Shown here in pieces: positions 1-11,114 of a stretch of 64,000 nt of DNA (the stretch's first letter is position 1; every line of letters starts with the position of its first letter). The notes below the pieces were generated by a model. That model worked only from the letters and a program-made list of their open reading frames with translations. It had not been told where the DNA came from and searched no databases. The translations under genes were made by a program, and so were the position numbers. The stretch lies in NCBI RefSeq assembly GCF_901000735.1, contig NC_081551.1, positions 15,900,545 through 15,964,544 on the forward strand, in the 5' to 3' direction. The stretch comes from Corylus avellana (lineage: Eukaryota > Streptophyta > Magnoliopsida > Fagales > Betulaceae).

Positions 1-885
1 CCTGGATAGCCTCAAAAGTTATCGATAAAGAACCAATAGGATTGTCAAGGGCATGAACAACCGCCTGCAACAGTGAATTGTAGTGGAAATCTAGAAGTGG
101 TGCATTGAACTGTTGGATAGATATGCACCACACTCCTAAATTACAAACTGACTGCAATTAAAATGTGAAAGAAAAAAAAAAAAAAATCAAAATCAAAATC
201 CGCAAATGAAAAGAGTATAGCAACTCTTGGAAAACTATCATTATTCAAGAATCTAGTATTTACCTTCATTTTCGTTGTTGTAATGAGTTTAACTATCGAC
301 TCTAGGACCAAACCAGCATCATCCACTACAAAACCAATAAAGAGAAAACGTCGATTACGAACTCCATTTGACATTAATAGAGAAGTAAACAATTACTGGT
401 CAACCAGGATTGCAGTTTCAGCCCGACTACTTCTAAAATCCACATATTTTTAAGAGTCGTGAAACAACCAATATCTGATAGCTGACAGATTATACATAGA
501 AAGCCATACCTGCAATTGCAGTAACAAGGGACGGATGATAGATCATGAAACCCAAACACTTCAAAGCCTGTGCAGCACTGCAAGCAATTCAAAACCAATT
601 ACTCAAAACCAATTTTATATATATATATATATATATATTCAATTACCCTCCATTTTGTGAATTTCTACTTGAAACTTACACTTCTTCGTCTTCGTCTGAG
701 ATATCAGCGACGAGTAAAGATAAAAGAGTCTGAGAACTTCCAACAAGGGCTTGAATCGAAGCAGGACAGTCGCTGGACTGTTCTTGGAAGTGTAAGAGGG
801 TTGAGAAAGCGAAGCATTTGTTGGCTCTTGCGCCCGAGGAAATGAGGGCTTTGATTTCCTCCAGCTGATCGGAGGAATTGGTCAT
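1..885 (-). CDS. RIF1: RIF1-like protein (Rif1 N-terminal domain), 5' part of gene, partial
   Basis: Four coding exons are read on the minus strand: 885-680 (ATG at 885), 577-510, 325-264 and 151-1, with the gene continuing beyond the left edge. All junctions are GT-AG and keep one frame. The product begins MTNSSDQLEEIKALISSG, continues through FSTLLHFQEQSSD, VADISDEDEEV, AAQALKCLGFMIYHPSLV, LESIVKLITTTKMK and CISIQQFNA, and ends in this window at HALDNPIGSLS. These blocks match, as I remember the family, the helical-repeat N-terminus of plant telomere-associated protein Rif1 homologues. In yeast and animals Rif1 recruits PP1 phosphatase and controls replication timing and break repair in the nucleus; that role here is inferred from the family. 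Intron 1 holds an (AT)n tract. The leader upstream of 885 contains a CCCTAAT motif. Only about 160 residues are visible, so the C-terminal part cannot be judged. Confidence 0.78.
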
Positions 886-1125
886 TGTTGCACAGAAGGG
901 GGAGACAAAGGAGAAGGTACTCCTCGGATAAAACCCTAATTGGGGGAATTAATTGAATTGGAGTTCCAATTTTCGCGCCAAAAGCTGGTAGTGCCTACTG
1001 AGTTGAGGGAGTGAATTGTAAATCCGTACCACCGTCCCTAATGGGCTGGGTTTGCGATTTCATAAGCCCAATGTTGGTAAAAATACCATTTTTTTCTATG
1101 GAGAGTAGCAAATTAAGCCCCAACC

Positions 1126-1705
1126 CCGTATGGGTCTTTAACTGGTTTCTTCCACAAAGCTTGGCTAAAAAATTGACTGCTGCAGATTGTGGAGTTTTAT
1201 TAGAGAAAATATCAGCTCACATAAACTCTTGGTTTTCTAAGAAGTTATCCTTTGCTGTTTGGTTGCAGTTGGTATCTTCTGTATTATATAGTACTGTCCA
1301 AGTATACTGGTCCACCATTTTTATTCTACCCAAGAACATCATCAGGCTGTTGGAACAAAATTTCAATTGATTTTTGTGGTAGAGGACTGATGCTGTTCAC
1401 TCTAGAGCAGATGTAGCTTGGGACCTCATATGTGTTTCTAAAAATGAGGTTCTTTATGAAGAATTTGGGCATAAAATTGTCTATGATGCTGGAAGTCAGG
1501 TTGATGCCAAGCTACCAAGTGTTGTAAGAAATAAAGTTTGGTGTTGGTAGCCAACAAGATCTGAGGATCTTGTAAAGATTCAAAGTAAGTTCCCTATGGT
1601 GTGTGTTGGAGACTTTGATCAACCTGCTTGGAGCATTTCTAAAAATGTTGTATATAACTGTGAAGAGACAGAAAGATTATTTGTTTTGAGATTGCAGGTC
1701 AATGT
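1126..1705 (+). mobile_element. LINE (L1-type) reverse transcriptase fragment, decayed
   Basis: Plus-strand translation gives KLTAADCGVLLEKISAHINS, KLSFAVWLQLVSSVLYSTVQ and YWSTIFILPKNIIRLLEQNF, then after stops VAWDLICVSKNEVLYEEFG and PTRSEDLVKIQSKFP. This is the region between the reverse transcriptase and the zf-RVT/RNase H part of plant L1-type retrotransposons. It is interrupted by in-frame stops near 1368 and 1549 and lacks the usual GGLGFK-type segment. No poly(A) tail or target duplication was found. It lies about 240 bp from the head of the RIF1-like gene and is not part of it. Confidence 0.7.
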
Positions 1706-2529
1706 TGATTAAGAATGTTATCATATTATCAAATTATCAAGGACTTAAAAAAGATTATTTGTCATCATAATGGGTTGTTCAGTAGCTAGCAAGTAGGTTT
1801 TTGAATGCAAGACTTAAGGAATCAGATGGCTCTACTATCTCTTTCTATCCTCTTGAAGTAGGGTCATATTCGTCTTTTCCCATCCTACCATGTATTGGGC
1901 CTTTGGCCCAACTATCTTCCTCTCCCTTTTAACCTCTGTGATCACTCCATGGGGCCATTAGGACACTATCCTTTTACTTTGGGCTTAAGGCCCAAATCTG
2001 TGTTATTAGGCTTCAAGTCCAATTCATTACTTACTCTCTCAGACGCCATGTACTGTTGTAAAGGACAAAATTGTCCATCTTTATGGGGCTGAACAGTGAA
2101 CCCCACTCCTAAGTAAAAGATTGATGTATTAAACTAACAAAAAATTGCCAATGTTCTCTTAACGACTAAAATACCATTAATAAAAAAAGTTAAAACATTT
2201 TTTTAAAAAAAAAATTAGGATGTAAAAAAAAAATTTCTTTTTGAAGGAAGTATGTAGACTATTTTCTAATATATATTATAGAATTTAGAACGTAATGAAT
2301 ACTACCACGTGTCTGATCAAAATTCGGTGGTCACACCAAAATCATTATCCTCAAAGTGAAGGGTCAGTCGGTAGGTGATAAACGGTTAATTTGTCCACCC
2401 CTATGAGGAGGTTATTTTAGTCTTTTTGTTTTTTTAGAAAAAAAAAAAAAAAACAATTAATTTTGGTTTTTAAAAACCAAGGGGTCTTTTGTTATAATTT
2501 TAAGATTTTTTATTTTTATTTTCTAAAGG
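1706..2529. other. intergenic, no gene seen
   Basis: I see no coding region. 1860-2100 repeats the word GGCCC/GGGCC (GGGCCTTTGGCCC, GGCTTAAGGCCC), which resembles decayed LTR or telo-box-poor promoter sequence, but no boundaries are visible. 2160-2530 is AT-rich with homopolymer runs. Confidence 0.4.
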
Positions 2530-2540
2530 GTATTTTTGTT

Positions 2541-3461
2541 TTGTGTTTTTTTTTTTTTTTTTGAAACAATCAAATCTCATTCATTGATAAACGAACATAA
2601 AGCTCAAACAATACAGAGCAAAGCTCTGAAACAACCATAGCCGAAATTACGAGGTTACAAGCGTCAAAAATGACATATTACATTCTATGCTCATACAAAA
2701 TCCACTAACCTATGACTAATTTTCAAATTAAACAGCAGATCTGCGCCAAACTGACTTAAACCAATGCATAGGTAGCTCTTATTTCTCGGCATTAAGGGCA
2801 GAGAACCCCAAGCCAAAACTCATGTTCCTCGACCCGAAAGCTAGGATAACATTCACATCCACAACCCAAAAGTCTGGACCAAATCAACTACCCCAAAAGG
2901 CATCAAGCGAGCAGATCGAGAGAGAGGACCGAGCATTATTACAAACAAAAACAAAACCAGGGAAACAAAACAAAACAAGACAAGACATAAAGAATAAAAA
3001 AGGAAAGCCAAACAAAATTATAGGGAAATGACCAACAGAAAAAAGCACACTGAGGGGATGACAGCAGTCGGAAAGAAGAGCCGATCGCGCACTCGCCGGA
3101 AACCGAAAACGAAACGGGGCATTGGAAGCTCATCGAGGTGGGGGGCGCGAGAAAAAAGCCCAGCAGAAGATGGTGGGCAGCGAAGCAGGCACGGAGGAGA
3201 TCGGCGGCACACTCAAACGGAGGGAAAAATTTGAGTAAAACCCCATGAGTATCACGCACAAAGAGTACCTAAATAAGCAAAAACAACAGAAACAAACAAA
3301 CACAAAGAGGGCGATGAGATGAGAAGGGAGGAGGGAGACGGAAGAGAGAGAGGGGAGGAGGGCCGGAGGAGGAGAACAAACGATGGCGCTCTCTGCTATA
3401 GATGAAACCCTAGCAGAGAGGGGATATGACTGACAGTTGAGTGAGAGTATATATCCAAATA
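2541..3461 (-). mobile_element. poly(A)-tailed retroposon with 11-bp target-site duplication
   Basis: The segment is bounded by an exact 11-bp direct repeat, GTATTTTTGTT, at 2530-2540 and 3462-3472. On the minus strand it begins with a C/T-rich leader (CTCTCTGCTAGGGTTTCATC near 3410) and ends ATGAGATTTGATTGTTTC followed by an A tract (T run at 2548-2562). Duplication plus 3' A tail shows insertion by target-primed reverse transcription. No reverse transcriptase is encoded, only short open frames of low complexity. It is either an internally deleted LINE or a retroposed transcript; I could not identify a parent gene. Confidence 0.65.
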
Positions 3462-3485
3462 GTATTTTTGTTATAATTAAAAGAG

Positions 3486-3780
3486 ACATTGACATGTGTT
3501 TTTAATAGTTTAGAAAGAAAATTAACACATTAGATATTTTAGTATAATTGTCCGGTAATTTAGGTGCTTATATGAAAAGGAAGGGACACGCGTGCAGTTA
3601 ATCTCGGTCCAACAAAAATACTTCTCATCTGACAATGACATGTGTTTTTAATAGTTTAGAAAGAAAATTGACACATATTAGATATTTTAAGTATAATTGT
3701 ACGGTAATTTAGGTGCTTTATAAGAAAAGTAAGGGACACGCGCGCGGTTAATCTCGTTCCAACAAAAATACTTCTCATCA
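3486..3780. repeat. tandem duplication, two copies of about 148 bp
   Basis: The block starting CATTGACATGTGTTTTTAAT at about 3486 and ending AAAAATACTTCTCATC near 3630 is repeated from about 3636 to 3779 with roughly 10% divergence (for example GGACACGCGTGCAGTT versus GGACACGCGCGCGGTT). It is noncoding. Confidence 0.85.
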
Positions 3781-5060
3781 CGCCGTGTTGTCAGCCGCAC
3801 GATGCCTAGAAAAGCGATTACGTGTCCCATCAGATGGATAAGATTGTGGATTGTGATGAAGGGTGTGGATGACTCTGAATTGTGATATACAATTATAGAG
3901 AATTAATATCTTTTGGGGACCCCCGCTTTGGAGACATTCCCATTTTCTGATTTTAAGTCAAGGTTGACAGCTAGGACAAACGATTGGTGAAATGAATTTG
4001 ACATTTTATTATGTGTGGAATCTAGAACAACACAGTGGTTTTCACATCACATTCAAGAAAAATCTGGGCAATTACTTCTAAAATGAATGTGGCATTTTCT
4101 ACTGCCATATTTCAATCCTTAAGCAAAATGGGGAGATGAGATTCCAAACTATTAATGGGTTCATTGTTCATTCATCAAATAAATCACTACGTGTACAATA
4201 ACTGCATCAATCAAAATCTTTCATAAGACGAATATGTATTTAAAGATATTAAAATTCCGATATCTCAGATATTCCAACTACTCAATTGAGACTATTTTCC
4301 ACCGATCACATAAATATGGAGCATCAATCGATAGAGAAAGCAGTTACATAAAATCATATAAAAGAGATATAGTTCATCAGGTAAAAGGGATTTGATTTAT
4401 TTAAAAAAATCCTAACTCATTGCTATATTTTCACTCCAAACAAACATGTTAACTTAAGCATTAGAGTGTTTCTCACCGAAGTTGAGATCCTTTGACGCTT
4501 TTACTATTTTACAGGTAGCCCATCACCGGTTAAATCATACCAAAACTAAATCAATGGTTGATGTGATTTTTAAAATTATTATTGAATTTATAATGATTTA
4601 CTATTAAATTTTGATTCATAGGTAAATTTCAAATTCACATTAATTTTGAGGATAAAAGGAAGATAAAATGTCAACACAATTGAAACAATCTAGTTTAGAT
4701 TCGTCAGTTTGATGTAATATTAATGCCATCGTGCCCATCCGATCCCATATTCTTTAATTGACATCTTGAATTATCTTTAATCACTTAGAGCACCAATTAA
4801 TTAGTACTTTATAATTTTCTATAGTATTAAAATAAATTTCAGATCAATACAGAAAAATAAAATTTAACTTTTAACTGAATTTTTTTTTTTTTTTTTTTTG
4901 GGCAACAAGTGTAGATTTTATTATTTACCAATAAGAATAAGGTAAATTTTTAAATTCAGAATATATAATAATGTTTAAAAATATTTTTCTGAAATATACT
5001 CCTTTTGTCCGACTTGATTAGCCTTCTTCACAACTCTTTACTTTTTAAGGAGACAAAATA
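3781..5060. other. intergenic, AT-rich
   Basis: No gene or bounded element was recognised. It includes a T tract at 4879-4899. There is no open frame of note. Confidence 0.5.
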
Positions 5061-5065
5061 TTCAA

Positions 5066-5168
5066 TACTTTGACATGTAATATAAATTCCATTAGCTTGG
5101 AATCTTGCCTCATGAAGTGGAAGTCCTAGTTCAAATCTCCTCTTTCTACTTGTGTGGACATGTCAAAA

Positions 5169-5172
<4 letters not shown>
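5066..5172 (+). mobile_element. tRNA-derived SINE, diverged copy
   Basis: The segment contains a B-box-like AGTTCAAATCTCC followed by TCTACTTGTGTGGACATGTC and an A-rich tail. The 3' half aligns with the better-preserved SINEs at 5785-5900 and 32071-32182. The A box is not recognisable. The tail runs into an (AT)n tract at 5174-5211. Confidence 0.6.

Positions 5173-5173
<1 letters not shown>

Positions 5174-5211
<38 letters not shown>
5174..5211. repeat. (AT)n microsatellite
   Basis: An uninterrupted AT dinucleotide run follows the SINE tail and is followed by a T run. Confidence 0.95.
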
Positions 5212-5219
<8 letters not shown>

Positions 5220-5784
5220 CAATATGAACTATTATTGTTCTATTTTTTTCTCTTTTTTTCTCTTTTCTTTTAAGTAGGGGTTTTATAGAAAGCACAAAGC
5301 AGTTTTTTTAAAAAAATAAAAAAAATTATATAGACTAGTGATTTTTTGAAAAATATTTGGGAAAAATCATATACTCCTCTGAAATTACTATTCAATAATG
5401 TCTCATTTAAACTTTTAATTGAGACAATGTTCTACCTAAATTACTAAACAATTGACAATATTTCATCCAAGGCTAACAAAAAGACAAAAATGATCCTAAT
5501 TCTTTTAATCAAACAAAAGCACTTTAATACATTCGGAAAAAAAAAAAAAAAAAAAAAAAAAAAACTTTTTTTTGAAAAAAAAAAAAAAAATTTCACACCC
5601 TAGTTTTTATTTTTTTATTTTTATTTTTAAAAAATTGTTTTAGTTTTTATTTTATTTTTTATTTTATGTGTATTTTTGTCATCGGGGAACATTGTCAATT
5701 TTTTGATAGTTTGGATGTACATTGTCACGTACAATTGAAAGTTTATAAAAGACATAGTTAATTGGGTTGTAGTTTAAAGAAGAC

Positions 5785-5900
5785 ACCTAAAAGTAAACGT
5801 TCTCCGGCTGGAACCACGCCTAATAAAGTGAAGGTCACTAGTTCGAATCCTTATCCCCCTCTTGTACGGACATGTCAAAAAAAATAAATAAATAAATAAA
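5785..5900 (+). mobile_element. tRNA-derived SINE with near-perfect target duplication
   Basis: The body carries GGCTGGAACCACGCCTAAT, a Pol III B box GGTCACTAGTTCGAATCC, and the family 3' end CTCTTGTACGGACATGTC, followed by an A-rich tail of (AAAT)n. It is flanked by TTAAAGAAGAC (5774-5784) and TTAAAGTAGAC (5901-5911), a target duplication with one mismatch. The 5' tRNA head is shortened relative to the copy at 32071. Confidence 0.8.
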
Positions 5901-5911
5901 TTAAAGTAGAC

Positions 5912-6569
5912 CTTCTCCAAAATATTTTTACAAAATATTACTTTGATCTTATTTCTTGAACTAATGACACGTGTACCACATAGATGTCATATTGATAATA
6001 CGTTTTGTATTTTACTTTTCCTTTTAGGAAAAGCCAATTACCAAAGAAAAGAAAAATACAGAGGTTGCGTGGACAAATTTTCATTTTTCTTTTATTTATA
6101 TGTTCACATAAGAGGTGAAAGATGTTTCAAATTAATGACTCCTATTTCATCCAACTTAATCCCAACAAATTAAGCTACCCATAACCAGAGAAGACAGGTG
6201 GGTAATTGCTTGTTAAAAAAGCATGTATTATTAAAAAAAGCAAAGGTATTTTTTACACGCTAAAAAAAACTGTTATTTTAAGAAGCCCATTTGTAGAAAA
6301 TTTATGTACAATGGAGGGTGAATTGGGTATTCGGCTGCGAATGGAAAAGCCAAATTAGGCTGGCGTGAAGGACATAATCATAGGAAAAGAACAAGTTTAG
6401 GGTTCCTATCTAGGCTTTTTGTCTTACGCTAGCGTCCGAGAATATGGGCAAAATTCCGTGTCACGATGCCTCACCATGATGTTGAAAACAATTTGCTGGC
6501 GTTAATGGTGAGCTTTTAAACGAGGAAAAGGTTGACCACCATACGATCAATTCCAAAATCATTTGATTA

Positions 6570-6605
<36 letters not shown>

Positions 6606-6607
6606 AT
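5912..6607. other. intergenic, ends in (AT)n tract
   Basis: No gene was recognised. An (AT)n microsatellite lies at about 6573-6603, directly beside the LTR element that starts at 6608. Confidence 0.5.
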
Positions 6608-6782
6608 TGATAGGACTCCACGTATGACTTGTCATACACATAAGACGAACTCACATTATTTGGTCACGGAGATGAATAAGGAAAACTAACGTAAAGATCA
6701 TGGGCAGTAATGGTGTTTGCCATGGGCTATGATGCGCAACGTGGCTTGAGTAATGGAGTTAGTGTTAAGTGTTATCTTCTAA

Positions 6783-7129
6783 GAGCATTCTCAATGGAAG
6801 AGCCAAATGTTACTTTTATCTAGAATAGCTCTTCAAATGTTCAAAAAACCTCCCACATTGGATGAGCCAAAAATATATGTAAAATAGATATTTGATTAGA
6901 AGAGCTAAAAAAAAAGTTAAATGTAGCAGCACTTTTTAAGGGAGCCATTTTATTTTTTAGTGTTTCTCTCTCCTACTTTATCTTTTTCCCAAATCTTTTT
7001 CCACCTATTTTTTAGAAATATAGCTAATCGGATGTGTAGACACTTAAAAATGGCTTAGCTAAACTAGATAAAAATGAGTTTTGAATAGCCATTTTACATA
7101 AAAATATGGCTCTTCCATTGGGAATGCTC
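6783..7129. mobile_element. PIF/Harbinger-like MITE inside the 5' LTR
   Basis: The terminal inverted repeats are GAGCATTCTCAATGGAAGAG at 6783 and its complement ending AATGCTC at 7129, about 23 bp with one or two mismatches. It is flanked by TAA at 6780-6782 and 7130-7132, the 3-bp duplication typical of Tourist-like elements. The interrupted LTR resumes in register with the array's other copies. Confidence 0.85.
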
Positions 7130-7609
7130 TAAGAGGAGTTAGTGGAAAGTTTACTTACTAGGAGAATTTGGTGTAGAGTTCTAATTCTGTTGTCGTTCAA
7201 CTTTCACCCTAAGTGGAGTATTATCTTGTTCTGACTGGGACCCACTATGATATCAGAATGTATTATCTTATTTATGTGTTTGTATTATGGTAAAACTCTA
7301 ACTATAAGTTGAGATTTATAATGTGTATTATCTTTATATTATATTAAATATTAATTGTGTTTCTATTATCTGTTTGGGACCTATCAATTGGTATCAGAGC
7401 ATGGAATGTGTGAAGATGCAGAGCATGGAAGATTCCTTGAACAAGATCAAGAACTTGCTGGCTGGAGTTCTACCAATTCTCTGAGAAGAGCACCAACCCA
7501 TTGAAGCACCTTAAGACGGATTTCCCACGTTATGAACATTTCACTAGAGGGCAGTTACAAATCGTCAACGTCAATTTCACACATTCCACCTTGAGGACAA
7601 GGTTCTCTT

Positions 7610-8077
7610 CAGGGCCGGCTAGACCATTAGGCGAGTAAGGTGCTCGCCTAGGGCCCCCGGATTAATAAGGCCCAAAAAAAAAAAAATTGCCCAAAAAAAT
7701 TTTTTAATAATTTTTTTTCTTGTAATTTAAGGCCCATTTTTTTTTTTTCAATAAAAACTTAAGGCCTGTAATCATGATAAGTAAGTAATTTAAAAAATGC
7801 ATCAATTCAATAAGGCCCCAATATAATAAGCCCATGGTAAAATAAGACCAATTAACCAAGATAAGCAAATATCCTTATACTTAAAAAGAGCCTATCTACC
7901 TATGCATTCGAAATTATTTGATATTGAAAGATCATTTTAACCCTACCTAACCACCAACTTTCTTTCCTTTCTTTTTCTTTCTCTCTTTTCTTCTTAACTG
8001 CCGACAGACTCCCCTCTTATCTTCTTTTTTTTCTTTCCTTAGTTTCACTCAAAACAGAACGTGATAGAGAGAGATTA

Positions 8078-8134
<57 letters not shown>

Positions 8135-8499
8135 TGTGTATCAATGAGGTAAGAATTCAAAAAAATTAAAAATTAAAAAAAAAATTGATTTTTTTTTTTT
8201 TTAATGTTTATTTCTGTGCTTGATTTTTCTTGTGGGTTTTGTATAAATTTTTGTCAATTTTTTTGGTAGGTTTTGTTTGAAACAGGTGTATCAAAGAGGT
8301 AAGGACTCATAAAAGAAAAAAAAAAATTGATTTTTTATTGTTATGTTTATTTTTGTAAGGATTAATAAAAATGAGAACTCTAAATATAATAATAATATTA
8401 AAATAAATATTATTTAATTAATATATAAATATTAAAAAAAATAATGTCTCATTTAAAAGTTTCGCCTAAGGCCCCAAAAAACATTGAGCCGGCCCTGAA
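7610..8499. mobile_element. hAT-type MITE (CAGGGCCGGC family), copy 1
   Basis: The termini are CAGGGCCGGCTAGACC at 7610 and AGCCGGCCCTG ending at 8497. Flanking sequence is GTTCTCTT (7602-7609) and CTTCTCTT (8500-8507), an 8-bp duplication with one mismatch. Sub-terminal blocks GGCGAG...CTCGCCTAGGGCCCCCGG and TTTCGCCTAAGGCCCC are partly self-complementary. It carries a (GA)n microsatellite at about 8078-8115. No transposase is encoded. Confidence 0.82.
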
Positions 8500-8519
8500 C
8501 TTCTCTTAAGGGGGGCGAA

Positions 8520-9892
8520 TGATAGGACTCCACGTAGGACTCGTCATACACATTAGCCGAACCCACATTATTAGGTGACGAGTCTAGCCAACCCTGAAGA
8601 GAACCTTGTCCTCAAGCTTGAATGTGTGAAATTGACGTTGACGATTTGTAACTGCCCTCCAGTGAGATGTTCATAACGTGGGAAACCCATCTTAAGGTGC
8701 TTCAATTGGTTGGTGCTCTTCTTGGAGAATTGGTAGAACTCCAGCCAGCAAGTTCTTGATTTTGTTCAAGGAATCTTCCATGCTCTGCATCTTCTCACAT
8801 TCCATGCTCTGATACCAATTGATAGGTTCCAAACAGATAATAGAAACACAATTAATATTTAATATAATATAAAGATAATACACATTACAAATCTCCACTT
8901 ATGGCTAGAGTTCTACCACAATGCAAACACATAAACAAAATAATACGTTGTGATACCCTAGTGGGTCCCAATTAGAACAAGATAAACAAGATAATACTCC
9001 ACTTAGGGTGAGAGTTGAACCACAACAGAATTAGAACTATACACCAAATCCTCCTAGTAAGTAAACTTCTCATTAACTCTTATTATAAGATAACACTAAC
9101 ACTAACCCCATTACGCAAGCCACGCTGCACATCATGGCCCTTGGCAAACACCACTACTGCCCATGATCTTCACGTTGGTCTTCCTTATCCATTTCCCAGG
9201 GCCGGCTAGACCACTAGGCGACGGAGTAGCTCGTTCGCCTAGGGCCCTCGGATTAATAAGGCCCAAAAAAAAAAAAAAATTTGCCCAAAAAAATTTTTAA
9301 ATTTTTTAAAAATAATTTTTTTTTTTTTTTTAATAAAAACTTAAGGTCTCTAATCATAATAAGTAAGTAATTTAAAAAATGCCTCAATTTAATGAAGTCC
9401 CAATATAATAAGCCCATGGTAAAATAAGACCAATTAACCAAGAAAAGCAAATATCCTTATACTTAAAAAAGCCTATCATTCGAAATTATTTGATATTAAA
9501 AGATCATTTTAACCCTACTTAACCACCCACTTTCTTTCATTTCTTTTTCTTTCTCTCTTTTCTTCTCCACTGCGGATAGCCTCCCCTCTTATCTTCTTTT
9601 TTCTTTTTTCCTTAATTTTCACTCAAAACAAAACGTGATGGAGAGAGATGAAGAGAGAGAGAAATAGACTAGGCGAGAGAGAGAAATATGTGTATCAATG
9701 AGGTAAGGATTCATAAAAAAAAAAAAATTGATTTTTTTTTTTTTTGTAATGTTTATTTCTGTGCTTGATTTTTCTTGTGAGTATTAAAATAAATATTATT
9801 TAATTAATATATAATATATTAAAAAAAAAAAAAGCCCAATTAAAAGTCTTCTAAGGCTCTCTAGAAAACAGTATCCCCCCAGTTCTCTAGGG
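8520..9892. mobile_element. retroelement array unit 2, internal region inverted
   Basis: From 8520 the LTR start (TGATAGGACTCCACG, about 63 bp) is read on the plus strand and then breaks at 8583-8596 into TCTAGCCAACCCTG, a hAT-end remnant. What follows is the internal region of unit 1 in reverse complement, the reversed primer-binding site (8806-8817), and a reversed LTR from 8820 to about 9196. That LTR is cut by hAT MITE copy 2, after which TTCTCT and a polypurine-like AGGGAGGGGCAA appear (9883-9894). The order is what an inversion between two hAT insertions would leave. Confidence 0.72.
9197..9882. mobile_element. hAT-type MITE (CAGGGCCGGC family), copy 2
   Basis: The left end CAGGGCCGGCTAGACCACTA is intact. 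The right end is diverged (CCCCCCAG before 9883). The interior follows copy 1 closely (GGCCCTCGGATTAATAAGG, TATCTTCTTTT, GAGAGA runs, TTAATATATAATATATT) but lacks about 200 bp. Confidence 0.75.
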
Positions 9893-9925
9893 AGGGGCAA
9901 CGGACTCATCGCTGTCATACATCAG

Positions 9926-11114
9926 TGTAACATCCCCGATATTTCTTTTATCTTGTAAATAAATGAGTGTTATCGAAATAATCTTTTATACAAGGAAAAT
10001 CTAAAATTTATCAATACAAAACAATACTCTTAAAAATACTTTTCTTTATACAAAATACCCACAATTATGCCGAACAAGGCATTTATACAAATCGATCTGA
10101 CTGTATAAACTCTAAACAAACTTCACCAACTTAGAATCTCTGTACATCTCAAATATGAAGCTCTAATCACAACTGCATAATTACCTTGACTTTCCATTCC
10201 TGCAAGCACTACAAAAACTGTAAAGTAATGAGTCAATTGATTCACGATAATATCAATCATTGTTGAAGCAATTATATCAAAAGGCCAGACATTTAATAAA
10301 ACTATAAAGATTTGTATTATTGAATATCAATATCATTCTCAGTAAGTAAGAATACTTACAGTGGATTACATGAATGGATCATCAAAGGTAATTACTTGTT
10401 GAAACCCATTCTGCTTTGCACAGTCTCTTTCTTTCAATATCTCTCACTGTCTCCAAAAACTCTCTCTCAATCTTTGATACTCTATCTCCATCTTTCTCTG
10501 AATTACCTTCGTCTCACTGCCTCTCCCTCGAACTCTGCTTCTCACCATCTCTCTGCTAGCTCTCTCTCTCTCTCTCTTGTTCTTTCTTTCTTGTAACGCT
10601 TTGTCTCGCCCTTTCTCTCTCTGCTTTGTGTAAACATTCTCAGAAAGAAGAAAGATCAAGTAGAAAGCTGAAGAATGAAGAATATGTGGAAGAGAAGGGA
10701 GATGAGTGGTGAAATTGTGAAGGGGGAAGCTCTATTTATAGGAAAAAAAAAACAAATACTATTCTACCTTTCATTTACAGTTCTACCATCATTTTACTAT
10801 TCCACATACCAACATTACTATACCTACCATTAACTATTCTACAGTCCATTTATAATTCTACCATCCTTTTACTATATCAATACTATTATACTTACCATTA
10901 ACTATTATACCTTCCCTTACTATTCTATATACCAACACTATTCTTCATACCATTTACTATCATATTATTTCATCGATTATCATTCTCTAATTGCCACTCT
11001 CCGTAACACCATAAATTTCTCAAGAATTAAAATCATTGGCTAAAATGAATATTAAAATAGCATTATCATCAAAATAATCTATTTAAATAACTTTGAAAAT
11101 TTTGAGGCGCTACA
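9926..11114 (-). mobile_element. solo LTR, about 1.19 kb
   Basis: The segment runs from TGTAACATCCCCGATATTTC to GAGGCGCTACA and is imperfectly inverted-repeat-ended (TGTARC...GYTACA), as in many plant LTRs. Read on the minus strand it has a TATA-like TATAAATAGA at 10740-10731 followed by a CT-rich leader, placing U3-R-U5 on that strand. It interrupts the LTR of array unit 3. I find no clear 5-bp duplication. The internal domain and partner LTR are absent. Confidence 0.65.

Larger units (their letters stand above)
6608..8519 (+). mobile_element. small LTR retroelement, unit 1 of a composite array
   Basis: A 5' LTR starts TGATAGGACTCC at 6608 and ends GGGACCTATCA at 7386, giving inverted TGATAGG/CCTATCA termini. 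Two bases later comes TGGTATCAGAGC (7389-7400), a primer-binding site matching the 3' end of initiator Met-tRNA. The short internal region opens with ATGGAATGTGTGAAGATGCA and holds only a remnant of about 27 codons with a stop. It ends in a polypurine tract AAGGGGGGCGAA just before the next LTR at 8520. No pol genes are present, so it is TRIM/LARD-like and non-autonomous. The LTR is lengthened by a MITE at 6783-7129, and the internal region by a hAT MITE at 7610-8499. Confidence 0.8.

Noticed and set aside
10444..10659. 71-codon Arg/Glu-rich frame
   Set aside because: Antisense of the CT-rich leader of a solo LTR.
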